NCBI RefSeq assembly: GCF_014635345.1
Contig: NZ_BMCU01000003.1
Coordinates: 806,001 to 870,000, forward strand
Length of the DNA stretch: 64,000 nucleotides
Source: Rhodococcoides trifolii
GTDB lineage: Bacteria > Actinomycetota > Actinomycetes > Mycobacteriales > Mycobacteriaceae
Direction: 5' to 3'
The translations under genes were made by a program, and so were the position numbers. Of the stretch, positions 1-9,567 are shown piece by piece. Position 1 is the stretch's first letter. The number at the start of each line of letters is the position of its first letter. The notes beneath the pieces are model-generated. The model ran no database searches, was not told where the DNA came from, and was given only the letters and a program-made list of their open reading frames with translations.

Positions 1-212
1 TCGTTCGAGCCGGTGACGTCGTGGACGTCTTGACCGTCGGCGACGACGGAACCCGAGTGCTGGCCGAGGGAGCGGTCGTCGTCCTCGTTCCCACCGGCGA
101 CGCAAGCAGTAGGCAGCGGGAACGACTGATTCTCCTGGCGTTGGCCACCGACGCTGCCACCTCGGTAGCCGCCGCGTCGCTAGTGAGCGCCTTGACCGTC
201 GTTTTGCACTAG
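1..212 (+). CDS. SAF-domain protein, C-terminal end (partial)
   Basis: The frame is open from the left window edge and ends at 210-212. The visible part starts RAGDVVDVLTVG and continues to a short hydrophobic C-terminus. The phrase AGDxVDV followed by LAEGAVVVLVP is typical of SAF-domain proteins of the CpaB/RcpC type, which are secreted or membrane-anchored. The gene runs toward mscL, which starts 48 bases downstream on the same strand, so the two may be co-transcribed. The N-terminus, where a signal or membrane anchor would be, lies outside the window. The family call is inferred from a short fragment, and the function is unknown. Confidence 0.6.
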   Translation, partial: VRAGDVVDVLTVGDDGTRVLAEGAVVVLVPTGDASSRQRERLILLALATDAATSVAAASLVSALTVVLH

Positions 213-260
213 CATTCCCCGGCGAAACGGTTTTGCTGTCGAGTCGAGGGGTGCAGTCGC

Positions 261-704
261 ATGTTGAAGGGCTTCAAGGATTTTCTGCTTCGGGGCAACG
301 TGGTCGACCTCGCGGTCGCCGTCGTCATCGGCGCGGCGTTCACCGCGATCGTCACCGCCTTCACCACCAACATCATCAACCCCCTCGTTGCCGCGATCGG
401 CGGATCGAACGAGTACGGCTTCGGATTTCTGATCACCGACAGCCCCGAATCGTTCGTCAACATCGGCGCTGTGATCACCGCGATCATCAACTTCGTCATC
501 ATCGCGGCCGTCGTCTACTTCGTTCTGATCGTTCCGGTCAACGCAGCCAAGACACGCTTCGACGCCAAGAAGGAGACCGAGGCCTCGACCGCCGAGGACT
601 CGCTCAGCGACCAGGACATCCTGATCCAGATCCGCGATCTTCTCGCGGACAGCCGACCCACGGCGGGACCCGGCACCTCGTCGACGGGCGCCCACGAACG
701 CTGA
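261..704 (+). CDS. mscL: Large-conductance mechanosensitive channel MscL
   Basis: This is a 147-aa homopentameric inner-membrane channel that opens under membrane tension and vents solutes during hypo-osmotic shock. The start MLKGFKDFLLRGNVVDLAVAVVIG is the family N-terminus: an amphipathic helix followed by TM1 at about residues 14-40. TM2 lies at about 68-95 and ends in the IVPVNAAK motif. A charged cytoplasmic helix (about 118-130) and a disordered tail follow. Length matches mycobacterial MscL. In M. tuberculosis mscL sits near moaB2/pepD/mprAB, and the same genes follow here after an inserted stretch. The start is the ATG used by the family. Confidence 0.97.
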   Translation: MLKGFKDFLLRGNVVDLAVAVVIGAAFTAIVTAFTTNIINPLVAAIGGSNEYGFGFLITDSPESFVNIGAVITAIINFVIIAAVVYFVLIVPVNAAKTRFDAKKETEASTAEDSLSDQDILIQIRDLLADSRPTAGPGTSSTGAHER

Positions 705-867
705 CCGGCACCGCCAGACCTGTGACAGGGGCGGACATTTCGCCTATCGGATGAACATTTCTCCACAACTTCGCGAGTGTGCGGCGATTCTCAGGCGGGT
801 ATTACGTCGAGGGTGCACCATGGGGATCGGCTGTGAATAGCCAGACCCACTTTCTCGAAGGAACGCT

Positions 868-1185
868 ATGTCCGAAGTTTCTGCCATCACTCCGTCTCAC
901 CGCTCGCGCACTGTCGCGTCGCGGATCGATGTCGACATCGCCACCGGCATCCTGGTGGCTGTGCGGTCCATCTCGCCCGACGCCGCCAACGCCGAACTCG
1001 TGGCGTGCGCGGTGGCGAATCATCTCAGCCTGTTCCAACTCTCGCGCGCGTTGATCACGCTGGCTGCACACGGCGCCCCGTCGGCGTCCGATTCACCGGC
1101 CGCACGGTCCGTTGCCGAGCTCGAGTGGGGCGGAGCGCTGGGCCGGGGTGCGGTGGCGCAGCCGGGGTTGGCGACGACCGCCTGA
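868..1185 (+). CDS. Small ANTAR-domain-like protein
   Basis: This 105-aa protein has an ATG start preceded by a GAAGGA ribosome-binding site. Residues about 17-70 (RIDVDIATGILVAVRS, then NAELVACAVANHLSLFQLSRALITLA) resemble the ANTAR fold: a helix with the IDxATGILVA signature followed by two helices. ANTAR domains bind tandem hairpins in nascent RNA and prevent termination. This protein lacks a receiver, GAF or PAS sensor domain, so it would be an ANTAR-only regulator. The last 35 residues are low complexity. There is no evident operon partner: mscL ends 163 bases upstream. The RNA-binding role is inferred from the family. Confidence 0.65.
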   Translation: MSEVSAITPSHRSRTVASRIDVDIATGILVAVRSISPDAANAELVACAVANHLSLFQLSRALITLAAHGAPSASDSPAARSVAELEWGGALGRGAVAQPGLATTA

Positions 1186-1290
1186 GCCGCTGTCCTGATC
1201 CGCGTTCCTGATTCTGCGAGTCCGATCGTTACCTGCGAGTGCAGTGTCCCTAGCAGGTGACGTTTTTCTCGCGCAATCAGAAGGGCGGAA

Positions 1291-1407
1291 TCAGAAGAGC
1301 GTTGCCGCGACGATGTTTCCGAGCACATAGAGTGCACCGAGTGCTCGGACCAAGCCATTGTCCGCATTGTCGATCAAGAACTGCACGAATTCGCCGTTGA
1401 TTCCCAT
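1291..1407 (-). CDS. 38-aa small protein, hypothetical
   Basis: This short ORF starts at ATG 1407, preceded by GAGGAG at the right spacing, and ends with TGA at 1291. It encodes an acidic N-terminal half (MGINGEFVQFLIDNADNG) and a hydrophobic C-terminal half (ALGALYVLGNIVAATLF) long enough to insert in or across a membrane. I do not recognise a family. The strong ribosome-binding site and the amphipathic-then-hydrophobic layout favour a real gene over chance. It could be a membrane-associated peptide or a type I toxin-like peptide; the sequence does not settle this. Confidence 0.5.
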   Translation of the reverse strand: MGINGEFVQFLIDNADNGLVRALGALYVLGNIVAATLF

Positions 1408-1630
1408 TGCTACTCCTCATCGCCATTTCTCGATAACGCGCGTTGTCCACGCTATCGAGCTGGATCCGAGAAGGACGCTAAACGGCTACAGCTGACTAAT
1501 ACAGCGCGCCATGCTGACTTGTCACAAAGTTCGCCCACCTCGGCATCGCCATCAGGGCAAGATTGCTCGCAAATCGGCAGAAACCGAACAATTCGGCCGT
1601 GATCACCGCGTGACGGGTGGGTAGGTCGGC

Positions 1631-2065
1631 TCAGCCGGTGAACTTAGGGAGCGCGAACTCGTCGAGCGTGATCGTGGTGCCGTCGGCCGCGCAGGAGCTC
1701 GCGACCGCATTCGCGTTGTCGACGTAGGCCTGCCCGGACTCGCTGTCGGGCTCGGAGAGCGCCAGGGTGTCCGCGGGCAAGGCGCCGACGAGCGTCGTCA
1801 GCGTGCCCTTCACGTCGCCCGTGGCTGTCCCGCTCTGCGTCTTGAAGTTCGCGATCTCGGCTTCCTTGGCTGCCGTCCACTTGTCGACGTCGGCGTCCGT
1901 GGGGCCCTTTGCCAACGCTGCCAACGAGTTGTACGACGCAGCGAACTGGGTGCAAACATCCGCATTCTGTCCGGACGGCGCGGCCGCCGAATCGTCGCTG
2001 CTACCGCAGCCGGCCAGGAGCAGCGCGGTGGAGACGGCCAGGGCGGAGATGAATGTGGTTCGCAT
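1631..2065 (-). CDS. Putative lipoprotein, hypothetical
   Basis: This 144-aa protein has a lipoprotein signal peptide: MRTTF, a hydrophobic core, then the lipobox LLAGC with the acylated cysteine at about residue 20. The ATG at 2065 is chosen because it starts exactly at this signal peptide; upstream in-frame codons add only 12 unlikely residues. The mature part is soluble and polar, with two further cysteines (DVCTQF near the N-terminus and SSCAADG near the C-terminus) that could form a disulfide. It would be anchored on the outer face of the plasma membrane. No functional family is recognised; similar small Cys-paired lipoproteins are common in Nocardiaceae. Confidence 0.8.
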   Translation of the reverse strand: MRTTFISALAVSTALLLAGCGSSDDSAAAPSGQNADVCTQFAASYNSLAALAKGPTDADVDKWTAAKEAEIANFKTQSGTATGDVKGTLTTLVGALPADTLALSEPDSESGQAYVDNANAVASSCAADGTTITLDEFALPKFTG

Positions 2066-2160
2066 GGAGGTTATTTCACCAGAAAACGGCGTCGAACCCA
2101 ATTCGGGCAGATGCTCTGTGACACTCCAGCAGGCTTACCCGCACGCCGCTGTCGCACAAC

Positions 2161-2204
2161 ACAAGTCAGGCCCGCTCGGACGAATCCGAACGGGCCTGAC
2201 TTGT
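2161..2204 (-). terminator. Intrinsic terminator downstream of the MspA porin gene
   Basis: A 14-bp perfect stem (ACAAGTCAGGCCCG at 2161-2174 with its complement at 2191-2204) is extended by a near-perfect inner stem and closed by a CGAA loop. It lies 46 bases past the porin stop codon and before the lipoprotein gene on the same strand. The stem is very stable, but the U-tract is weak, as is common in actinobacteria. Confidence 0.8.
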
Positions 2205-2249
2205 TTACAGCTGAAGTGTGTCTCAGCCTGATCTGTGGCTAGGCCAAGA

Positions 2250-2891
2250 TCAGTTGAGGCGCCACGGGGAGCCGTAGGTGACGACGGTGTCGCCCTTGTC
2301 GCTGACCAGCTTCACGTACGGACGGACGGTGACGTTGCCGAGAACGCCGGTGACGAATCCGTGGAAGTTGGAGAGCTGGACCGAGCCGCTTGCACCTTCG
2401 ACCGAGCCGGAAGCAGCCTCGACCTCGGCGATGCCGCCGCCGGAGCTGATCGGAATCGAAACACCGAGCTGCGGGAGGATGTCAGAAACGGTGAACGCGT
2501 TTCCGTCACCGACCTCGAGCTGAGGGGTGGAGTACGAGAACGTGATTGTCGGCGCGATGGCTGCCGGGAAGCCGATCTGGTAGCCGATCGACAGCGTGCC
2601 CGAGAAGTCGTCCGCCTCGGGGCCGACGACGTCGAAGCTCGCGCGGCCGTTGTGGAAGATCTCGCGGCTGAGCGGGTTGTTGTCCAGCGGGGGAACCGAA
2701 TTGATGAACGTGTCCGACTGGCTCACCGTGATGGTGTTGCCGGTTCCGTCGACAACCGAGTTGGCGTTGTCGACAGCCGCAGACGCCGTGCCGTTTCCGA
2801 GCACCAGGCCGACAACTGCGGCGCTTGCGACTACGGCTGCACGCATGGACTTGAGCCCCCGGCTACGCCGCGGCTTCTGAATTACGGTCAT
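2250..2891 (-). CDS. MspA-family porin
   Basis: This 213-aa exported protein is an outer-membrane (mycomembrane) channel of the MspA family, which lets hydrophilic nutrients cross the mycolate layer as an octameric beta-barrel. A long Sec signal peptide (KPRRSRGLKSMRAAVVASAAVVGLVLGNGTASA, written here as residues about 6-38) ends at an AxA site. The mature chain shows family features: NTITVSQSDTFINSVPPLDNNPLSREIFHNG and a glycine/serine-rich beta-strand core with few charged residues. The ATG at 2891 has a GAGGAAG ribosome-binding site. It has its own terminator and a long upstream region, so it is probably monocistronic. Confidence 0.9.
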   Translation of the reverse strand: MTVIQKPRRSRGLKSMRAAVVASAAVVGLVLGNGTASAAVDNANSVVDGTGNTITVSQSDTFINSVPPLDNNPLSREIFHNGRASFDVVGPEADDFSGTLSIGYQIGFPAAIAPTITFSYSTPQLEVGDGNAFTVSDILPQLGVSIPISSGGGIAEVEAASGSVEGASGSVQLSNFHGFVTGVLGNVTVRPYVKLVSDKGDTVVTYGSPWRLN

Positions 2892-3574
2892 TTACTTCCT
2901 CATCATGTTCGTCCTCACGCGTGTTGCGTGAGGTGCGCTGTCGGGCTCTTCCACCCAAAAAGGCCACGCATCTTTGCGAAACCTATCAGGGCGGGGACGA
3001 CGACGGGGGCTCTTGACCCTCGCGCCGGGCAGTGCAGGCATCATTCGCGAGCAACGAAACCGGAATTTCGTTACCCGAGGGCTGAACCTGATCGGAACCT
3101 TAGAGGGTAGATCGAATCGAGACAATCCCTACGAGCCGCCGTGTCGTTGTTAGTCACACAGTTTCTGTTTCCTACATGTGAACCTGCGTCACACGCGTCT
3201 CGTCGACGGCGTCGACCTGCAATCCCGGCACTATTGGACCGAGCCAGCGCACCATTCGCGCGGGTCCGTGCACCTGACGTGCACCGATTCAGAATTCACG
3301 ACACCGAGGACATTTCGCATCACCTCGAGCCCAATGCTGTGCTCTCTCCGAAGTCCCTGCTCACCATGACGGCAGTACCGCGAGCAGAGGCAAACGGGCG
3401 GTTAACAAAGCCCAACGAGCGGTCGTGCAACGGATGGGTAAATGTGTCCTGGATCACATTGATTACTCGTGGTGTGGGGGCCGTTGCTGTCTCAACCACT
3501 CGTCCGATGACGAGTTCGATCCGGATTCGGACCGTTCGTCGCCGCTCGTATCGGGGAGCACGTCGCCGAAAATG
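2892..3574. other. Intergenic region upstream of the porin, no convincing gene
   Basis: About 680 bases without a credible coding frame on either strand. The only long frame on the plus strand (3141-3641) reads through the terminator at 3575-3615 and has no family features. The stretch is somewhat less GC-rich than the neighbouring genes and should hold the porin promoter and a long 5' leader. A short inverted repeat lies near 3050-3070 (CGAAA with TTTCG). No specific regulatory motif is recognised. Confidence 0.5.
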
Positions 3575-3615
3575 CGTGCGAGCCGGGCCCGTTTCTCTCG
3601 GGCCCGGCTCGCACG
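3575..3615 (-). terminator. Intrinsic terminator downstream of moaB2
   Basis: A 17-bp perfect GC-rich stem at 3575-3591 (CGTGCGAGCCGGGCCCG) pairs with 3599-3615 around a 7-base pyrimidine loop. It starts 28 bases beyond the moaB2 stop and would end the mprAB-pepD-moaB2 transcripts. A short T-run follows on the minus strand and a pyrimidine-rich stretch on the plus strand, so it may act in both directions. Confidence 0.85.
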
Positions 3616-3642
3616 TTCTGTTTCTTCTTCCGAGGAGATGAC

Positions 3643-4256
3643 TTACCCGTCCAGGCTGGACAATTCGCCGATGACCTGACTGGCCAGCGGCGTCAGCGTC
3701 GCCATTCCGTCGCGGATCGCAGCCCTGGACCCCGCAAGGTTCACCACGAGCGTGCTGCCCGAGACGCCGACCAGGCCTCGCGACAGCCCTGCGTCGAGAG
3801 CGCCGGCGGCAAGTCCGGACGAACGCAGCGCCTCACTGATACCGGGGATCTCGCGATCGAGAACATCGGCGGTGGCGTCGGGCGCAACGTCGCGAGGTGA
3901 CACTCCGGTTCCGCCGACGGAGACGACCAGGTCGACGCCGCCGATCACGGCCGTGTTCAGCGCGTTGCGTACGGCGACCTCGTCGTTGGACACGGCCACC
4001 ACACCGTCGACGAGAAAACCCGCCTCGGTGAGGAGTTCGGTGACCAACGGGCCGGTGGCGGCCTTGTCGTCGCCGTGCGCCGCGCGGTCGTCGACGATCA
4101 CGACGAGGGCACGCCCGGAGACGGGAGCTGCTTCGAGTTCCATGCCGCTCACCGTAGTGCCCACGGGCAGGTCGGTAGTCATGTGCCCGAGGATCGATGC
4201 GAGATGGCGACCATCTCGCCCGTTCAACGTCGCGCTACGGCTGCCTGTCTCGTTCA

Positions 4257-4257
<1 letters not shown>
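3643..4257 (-). CDS. moaB2: MogA/MoaB-family molybdenum cofactor biosynthesis protein
   Basis: This 204-aa protein is of the MoaB/MogA fold, which adenylylates molybdopterin before molybdenum insertion. The domain covers about residues 48-195: ALVVIVDDRAA, the VVSVGGTGVSPRD nucleotide/molybdopterin motif, and the closing SGSTLVVNLAG. A roughly 40-residue N-terminal extension precedes it. The ATG at 4257 overlaps the pepD stop (TGATG), so translation is coupled and the extension is probably genuine. It lies directly after pepD as in M. tuberculosis (Rv0983-Rv0984), which is the reason for the moaB2 name. Whether it is active in cofactor synthesis is not shown. Confidence 0.88.
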
Positions 4258-5741
<1,484 letters not shown>

Positions 5742-5818
5742 CTGCGTCGCTTTCGTTTTCGGTGACAACCCTGTTCGGCGGTCACTCCCTCGTCTTCGTC
5801 ACCGACGATGCACGGTCG

Positions 5819-5837
5819 GACTGAGAGGGTGCTGAGA
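5819..5837 (-). promoter_or_regulatory. Candidate MprA box upstream of pepD
   Basis: On the minus strand two 8-bp direct repeats, TCTCAGCA and TCTCAGTC, are separated by 3 bases. This is the 19-bp 8-3-8 layout described for mycobacterial MprA boxes. It lies about 80 bases upstream of the pepD ATG and just beyond the mprB stop, and it matches the repeat upstream of mprA (8010-8028). Function is inferred. Confidence 0.7.
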
Positions 5838-5845
5838 TGGGCATA

Positions 5846-7300
5846 TCAAATTGGTGTGACTCCCACACCGTCGATCAGATCCGCCGGTTCCACCGTTCCG
5901 GGTTCACCCGGCAACACGATGCGAATCAACGCTCCGCCCATGTCCGACCTCTCGACCGCGATGGTTCCGCCGTGCTTGACGACGACCTGCCGCACGATCG
6001 CCAAGCCCAGCCCCGATCCCGGCATGGACCGTGACGCAGTGGACCGGTAGAAGCGCTCGAACACGAGTTCCCGCTCCTCCGGGGCGATTCCGGGACCGGC
6101 GTCGGAGACGGTGAGCTCGAGGAGACCGTCGTCCCTCGCTGCCATCGTGATCTTCACCGTTCCGTCGGTGGGACTCCACTTCGCCGCGTTGTCCAAGACG
6201 TTGAGCACCGCACGCGACAGACCCGCCGGGTCGCCGTACACGATCCACGGTGTGGGCTCGAAGTCGAACTCGATCTCGTTGCGCCGCCGTCGAACTCGCT
6301 CGAGACTACGCTCGACCGCATCGGTGAGATCGACCCGTTCGTACACGTTCTCCGGCGCATCCTCACGTGCCAGGTCGACGAGATCGCCGACCAGAGTGGA
6401 CAATTCCTCGATCTGGGCGACGACGTCCGCACGCAACTCGGCCATGTCCTCCGCCGGGATCCGCGGCGCACCGGGGCGGCCCGACGCGATCAGCAACTCC
6501 ATGTTGGTGCGGAGCGACGTGAGCGGGGTGCGCAGTTCGTGGCCGGCGTCGGCGACCAGCCGCGACTGCCGCGCCCGGGACTCCGCGAGAGCGCGAAGCA
6601 TCGTGTTGAAACTTTCGGTGAGGCGCGCCAATTCGTCGTTACCGGTCACCGGGATGGGCGTCAGATCATCCGTCCGCGCCACCCGTTCGGCAGCGGCAGT
6701 CAAACGAGCGATGGGCCGTAATCCGGTGCGGCCCACAGCCGTACCGGCCACCGCAGCCAACAGCACGCCGCACCCGCCCACCACGAAGAGGACCCAGGCG
6801 AGACGGTCGAGCACCTCCCCCGTCGGCGCGAGGCGTTGCGCGATCACCACGGTGCTGCCGTCCGGCGTGCGCTCGCTGAGTACGCGTTGACCACCGACGG
6901 TGCGCAGCGAACTGTCGCTCTCCCCGCGCGCGACGGCCATCTCCGGATCCCCCACCGGAACCAACGATCCGGGTGGAACGTACTTCGAGAGGTCGGAGAA
7001 GATCAGTGCCACAGACACATCGGTGCTGTACAGCGTCGCTCCGGCAACGTATCGGGGGTCGTACTGCACCAGGTTGCTGCCGATCAACGCCGAAGCGCGG
7101 GTGCGGAGTTGGCTGTCGACGTCGCTGTAGAGCGCGCGCGACACCACCGCGTACGCGGCAATCGCCATGACGGCGACGGCGATCGCCACCACCGAGGCAG
7201 CGAGCAGGGTGACGCGCCACCGCAGCGAGACCGACCGCGTCAGTGGCATCGGAGGACGCATCTGATCGGACGGCGTCTTCTTTCCGGGCAAGGCGACCAT
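5846..7300 (-). CDS. mprB: Sensor histidine kinase MprB
   Basis: This 484-aa membrane sensor kinase of the envelope-stress two-component system autophosphorylates on histidine and passes phosphate to MprA. TM1 lies at about residues 28-50, an extracytoplasmic sensor of about 110 residues follows, and TM2 (LAWVLFVVGGCGVLLAAVAG) is at about 167-186. Then come HAMP, a HisKA domain with DAGHELRTPLTS (phospho-His), and a HATPase with N-box (NVLDNAAKWSP), G1 (SDAGPGIAPEE) and G2 (GSGLGLAIV). The gene starts 2 bases after the mprA stop, so the two are co-translated. No clear ribosome-binding site is seen; an in-frame Met at residue 14 is a possible alternative start. Confidence 0.94.
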   Translation of the reverse strand: MVALPGKKTPSDQMRPPMPLTRSVSLRWRVTLLAASVVAIAVAVMAIAAYAVVSRALYSDVDSQLRTRASALIGSNLVQYDPRYVAGATLYSTDVSVALIFSDLSKYVPPGSLVPVGDPEMAVARGESDSSLRTVGGQRVLSERTPDGSTVVIAQRLAPTGEVLDRLAWVLFVVGGCGVLLAAVAGTAVGRTGLRPIARLTAAAERVARTDDLTPIPVTGNDELARLTESFNTMLRALAESRARQSRLVADAGHELRTPLTSLRTNMELLIASGRPGAPRIPAEDMAELRADVVAQIEELSTLVGDLVDLAREDAPENVYERVDLTDAVERSLERVRRRRNEIEFDFEPTPWIVYGDPAGLSRAVLNVLDNAAKWSPTDGTVKITMAARDDGLLELTVSDAGPGIAPEERELVFERFYRSTASRSMPGSGLGLAIVRQVVVKHGGTIAVERSDMGGALIRIVLPGEPGTVEPADLIDGVGVTPI

Positions 7301-7302
7301 AT

Positions 7303-7989
7303 TTACGGCGGCGTCTCGCGCAGAACGTAACCGACGCCGCGCACGGTGTGGATCAGTCGAGATTCACCCTCGGCCTCGGTCTTGCGACGGAGATATCCGA
7401 CGTACACCTCGAGGGCGTTGCCGGACGTCGGGAAGTCGTAACCCCATACCTCTTCCAGGATCCGGCTACGGGTGAGCACGCGACGGGGATTGGCGAGGAG
7501 CATCTCGAGCAGCGAGAACTCCGTGCGGGTGAGGCTGATCTGCCGCTCACCGCGCGTCACCTCTCGAGTGACCGGATCGAGGGAGAGATCGGCGAACGTC
7601 ATGGCCTGCGAATCGGCGCCGAGTTCCATGGCCGTACGACGCAGCAGTGCCCGAAGCCGCGCCAACAGCTCTTCGAGTGCAAACGGTTTGGGAAGGTAGT
7701 CGTCGGCGCCGGCGTCGAGGCCCGCCACCCGCTCGGACACCGAGTCGCGTGCGGTCAGGACGAGGATCGGCAGGTCGTCGCCTGTGCTGCGCAGACGACG
7801 ACACACTTCGAGTCCGTCGAGCCGGGGCATCATGACGTCGAGAACGAGAGCGTCGGGACGCTCTGCGGCCACCTGCTGGAGCGCGTCGAGACCGTCGACG
7901 GCGAGGTCGACGCTGTAGCCGTTGAACGTGAGCGAGCGTCGTAGCGATTCCCGGACCGCACGATCGTCGTCGGTCACCAATATGCGCAT
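7303..7989 (-). CDS. mprA: Response regulator MprA (OmpR family)
   Basis: This 228-aa DNA-binding response regulator has a receiver domain (1-120) with the acidic pocket in [12 protein letters not shown], the phospho-acceptor Asp in [12 protein letters not shown], the conserved Thr in ILVLTARD and the Lys in DDYLPKPF. A winged-helix domain (about 130-228) ends in [15 protein letters not shown]. The ATG at 7989 gives the family length; longer in-frame starts cross the promoter. A candidate MprA box lies 21 bases upstream, which points to autoregulation. In mycobacteria MprAB responds to envelope and detergent stress and controls pepD and sigma factors. Confidence 0.95.
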   Translation of the reverse strand: MRILVTDDDRAVRESLRRSLTFNGYSVDLAVDGLDALQQVAAERPDALVLDVMMPRLDGLEVCRRLRSTGDDLPILVLTARDSVSERVAGLDAGADDYLPKPFALEELLARLRALLRRTAMELGADSQAMTFADLSLDPVTREVTRGERQISLTRTEFSLLEMLLANPRRVLTRSRILEEVWGYDFPTSGNALEVYVGYLRRKTEAEGESRLIHTVRGVGYVLRETPP

Positions 7990-8009
7990 TTGTACAGTGT
8001 GGCCGGTTC

Positions 8010-8028
8010 GGCTGAGATCGTGCTGAGA
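8010..8028 (-). promoter_or_regulatory. Candidate MprA box in the mprA/8060 divergent promoter
   Basis: The minus strand carries TCTCAGCA and TCTCAGCC separated by 3 bases, an 8-3-8 direct repeat of 19 bp nearly identical to the one upstream of pepD. It lies 21 bases before mprA and 32 bases before the divergent gene at 8060, so both could be controlled by MprA. Confidence 0.72.
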
Positions 8029-8059
8029 GGCGCGCGGATACCTCGGTACCGTCGAATAC

Positions 8060-8479
8060 ATGGACATCGACCTCTGGCGGAGCCGCATGCCCGTCACCCG
8101 CGCCTCCGACGGCGAGCTCGTGGGATGGACGGTCTCGCTGGTGAGCGAGGAGATTGTCGACGCGGTCAATCCCGTCGGCCATGTGGTGGAAGCGGCTGTG
8201 CCGGTGGATGCCGCCATCGACGTACTCGAAGCACGTGGACTGTCGTCGCTGTCGGCGCCGTACTGGGCGAAGGCGCCGCTTCCGATCGATGCACACACCG
8301 ACCTCCGCCGACCCCGCGACGACTGGCGTTGGCGGCGCATGGTGATGGTGCAGCTCGACGATACCCGTGTGTGGATACGACCCGCCTACCCGGATTACAC
8401 GGAACGAATGGTCGAGCTGCCCCTCCCCCTTCCCGCCGACGATCTGCTTCTGGACGAGCCTCCGACTACAGACGAATAG
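8060..8479 (+). CDS. Hypothetical protein divergent from mprA
   Basis: This 139-aa soluble protein starts at ATG 8060 ([23 protein letters not shown]). It has a Trp-rich centre ([16 protein letters not shown]) and an acidic C-terminus ([17 protein letters not shown]). There is no signal peptide or TM segment. I do not recognise a domain. It shares a 70-base promoter region and a candidate MprA box with mprA, which suggests a role tied to envelope stress, but this rests on position alone. Codon use is like the neighbouring genes. Confidence 0.75.
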   Translation: MDIDLWRSRMPVTRASDGELVGWTVSLVSEEIVDAVNPVGHVVEAAVPVDAAIDVLEARGLSSLSAPYWAKAPLPIDAHTDLRRPRDDWRWRRMVMVQLDDTRVWIRPAYPDYTERMVELPLPLPADDLLLDEPPTTDE

Positions 8480-8488
8480 ACGCTCGTG

Positions 8489-8995
8489 TCACGGCACGGA
8501 AAGCAACCCGAGGCCGGGGAACAGGGTCAGAATGATCGGAACCTGACTGGACCGATTCTGGGTGACCATCACGGCAACCTGCCCGGGGCCGGTGTTCGCC
8601 ACCACCTCCAGTGGAAGCTCGCGCGCATAGACATAACCGATGTTCGGGACGTCGACCACGTCGTTCTTGCGCAGATCGACGGCACCCGCGGCGCCGGTCG
8701 ACAGGTTCCGCCACTGGACGGTCAACCAGCGGCTGTTGTACTCGTAGTAGTACGGCTTCACGTCGACGGCCGCGAACCGCACCGACCCCGGCGTCTCACC
8801 CACAGTGGCTCGGATCGGGGTGGTTTGGATCGGGTCGCCGGGTACGGACCACGGGCCGACCTCGAATCCGGTTACGACAGGAACCTGCAGAATCGACGTC
8901 TGCGGAGCCGCTGTGGCCGTGCCCGCGGAGAGTCCCAGCAGAAGTGCAAGCGAGATCGTCACTGTCGATGCCGCCCGCCGCAATGTTGTTCGCAT
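8489..8995 (-). CDS. Secreted protein of unknown function
   Basis: This 168-aa protein begins MRTTLRRAAS at ATG 8995 with a Sec signal peptide that ends in ATAAP (about residue 30); longer in-frame starts would bury the signal. The mature protein of about 138 residues is rich in Val, Tyr and Trp and looks beta-stranded (VDVKPYYYEYNSRWLTVQWRNLSTGAAGAVDLR), without cysteines. It would be released to the periplasm or medium. No family is recognised. It converges on the 8060 gene, with 9 bases between the stops, and has no operon partner. Confidence 0.8.
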   Translation of the reverse strand: MRTTLRRAASTVTISLALLLGLSAGTATAAPQTSILQVPVVTGFEVGPWSVPGDPIQTTPIRATVGETPGSVRFAAVDVKPYYYEYNSRWLTVQWRNLSTGAAGAVDLRKNDVVDVPNIGYVYARELPLEVVANTGPGQVAVMVTQNRSSQVPIILTLFPGLGLLSVP

Positions 8996-9192
8996 ACAAC
9001 ACCATCGCAAGTTCCCAGCGATGTCGACATAGTCGGAGGAATTCGTGACGGGGTCGTGACGCGAGCGACGTCGGATCGACACTTTTCACCGCCGACCGAA
9101 TCTCCGCGTTCGGTAGTAGCATGACTGCCAACGTCGCGTGCCGATGGCGGACTGCGTCAGGCATGGAGGCGTCGAAGCCCTGAGGCTGATCC

Positions 9193-9567
9193 ATGCCAGT
9201 CACGTTCAACCACACCATCATTGCGTCTATCGATCGACACGAATCGGCACGGTTCTATCGCGAGATCCTCGAATTGTCCGAAGCCCCCTCCTGGGGTCCG
9301 TTCGTCAACGTTCGCCTCGATGCGGGCGTGCTGCTGCAGTTCGCCGAACCGCCCGTCGACATTCAGATGCAGCACTACGCATTCCTTCTGGACGACGAGG
9401 CGTTCGACCGGGCGTATCAGCGACTCGTGGACCGCGGTATCGACCACTGGGCGGATCCGCAGATGCAGCGGGCTGGTGAGACCAACACCGAACACGGCGG
9501 CCGCGGTGTGTACTTCAAGGACCCAGCCGGTCATGGTCTGGAGATAATTACGCGGCCCTATGTCTAG
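9193..9567 (+). CDS. VOC-family (glyoxalase/dioxygenase-fold) protein
   Basis: This 124-aa protein is of the vicinal oxygen chelate superfamily: paired beta-alpha-beta-beta-beta units that bind a divalent metal. The first strand FNHTIIAS carries a candidate metal-binding His, followed by SARFYREILELSEAP; the second half has MQHYAFLLDDEAFDRAYQRL and ends with YFKDPAGHGLEIITRPY, which holds the usual C-terminal Glu ligand. A GAGG ribosome-binding site precedes ATG 9193. The substrate is unknown; relatives act as lyases, dioxygenases or antibiotic-binding proteins. The 3' end overlaps the convergent MmcQ/YjbR gene by 4 bases. Confidence 0.88.
   Translation: MPVTFNHTIIASIDRHESARFYREILELSEAPSWGPFVNVRLDAGVLLQFAEPPVDIQMQHYAFLLDDEAFDRAYQRLVDRGIDHWADPQMQRAGETNTEHGGRGVYFKDPAGHGLEIITRPYV

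Noticed and set aside
3141..3641. 166-codon plus-strand frame in the region upstream of the porin
   Set aside because: It reads through a strong terminator hairpin, lacks a ribosome-binding site and resembles no protein family.
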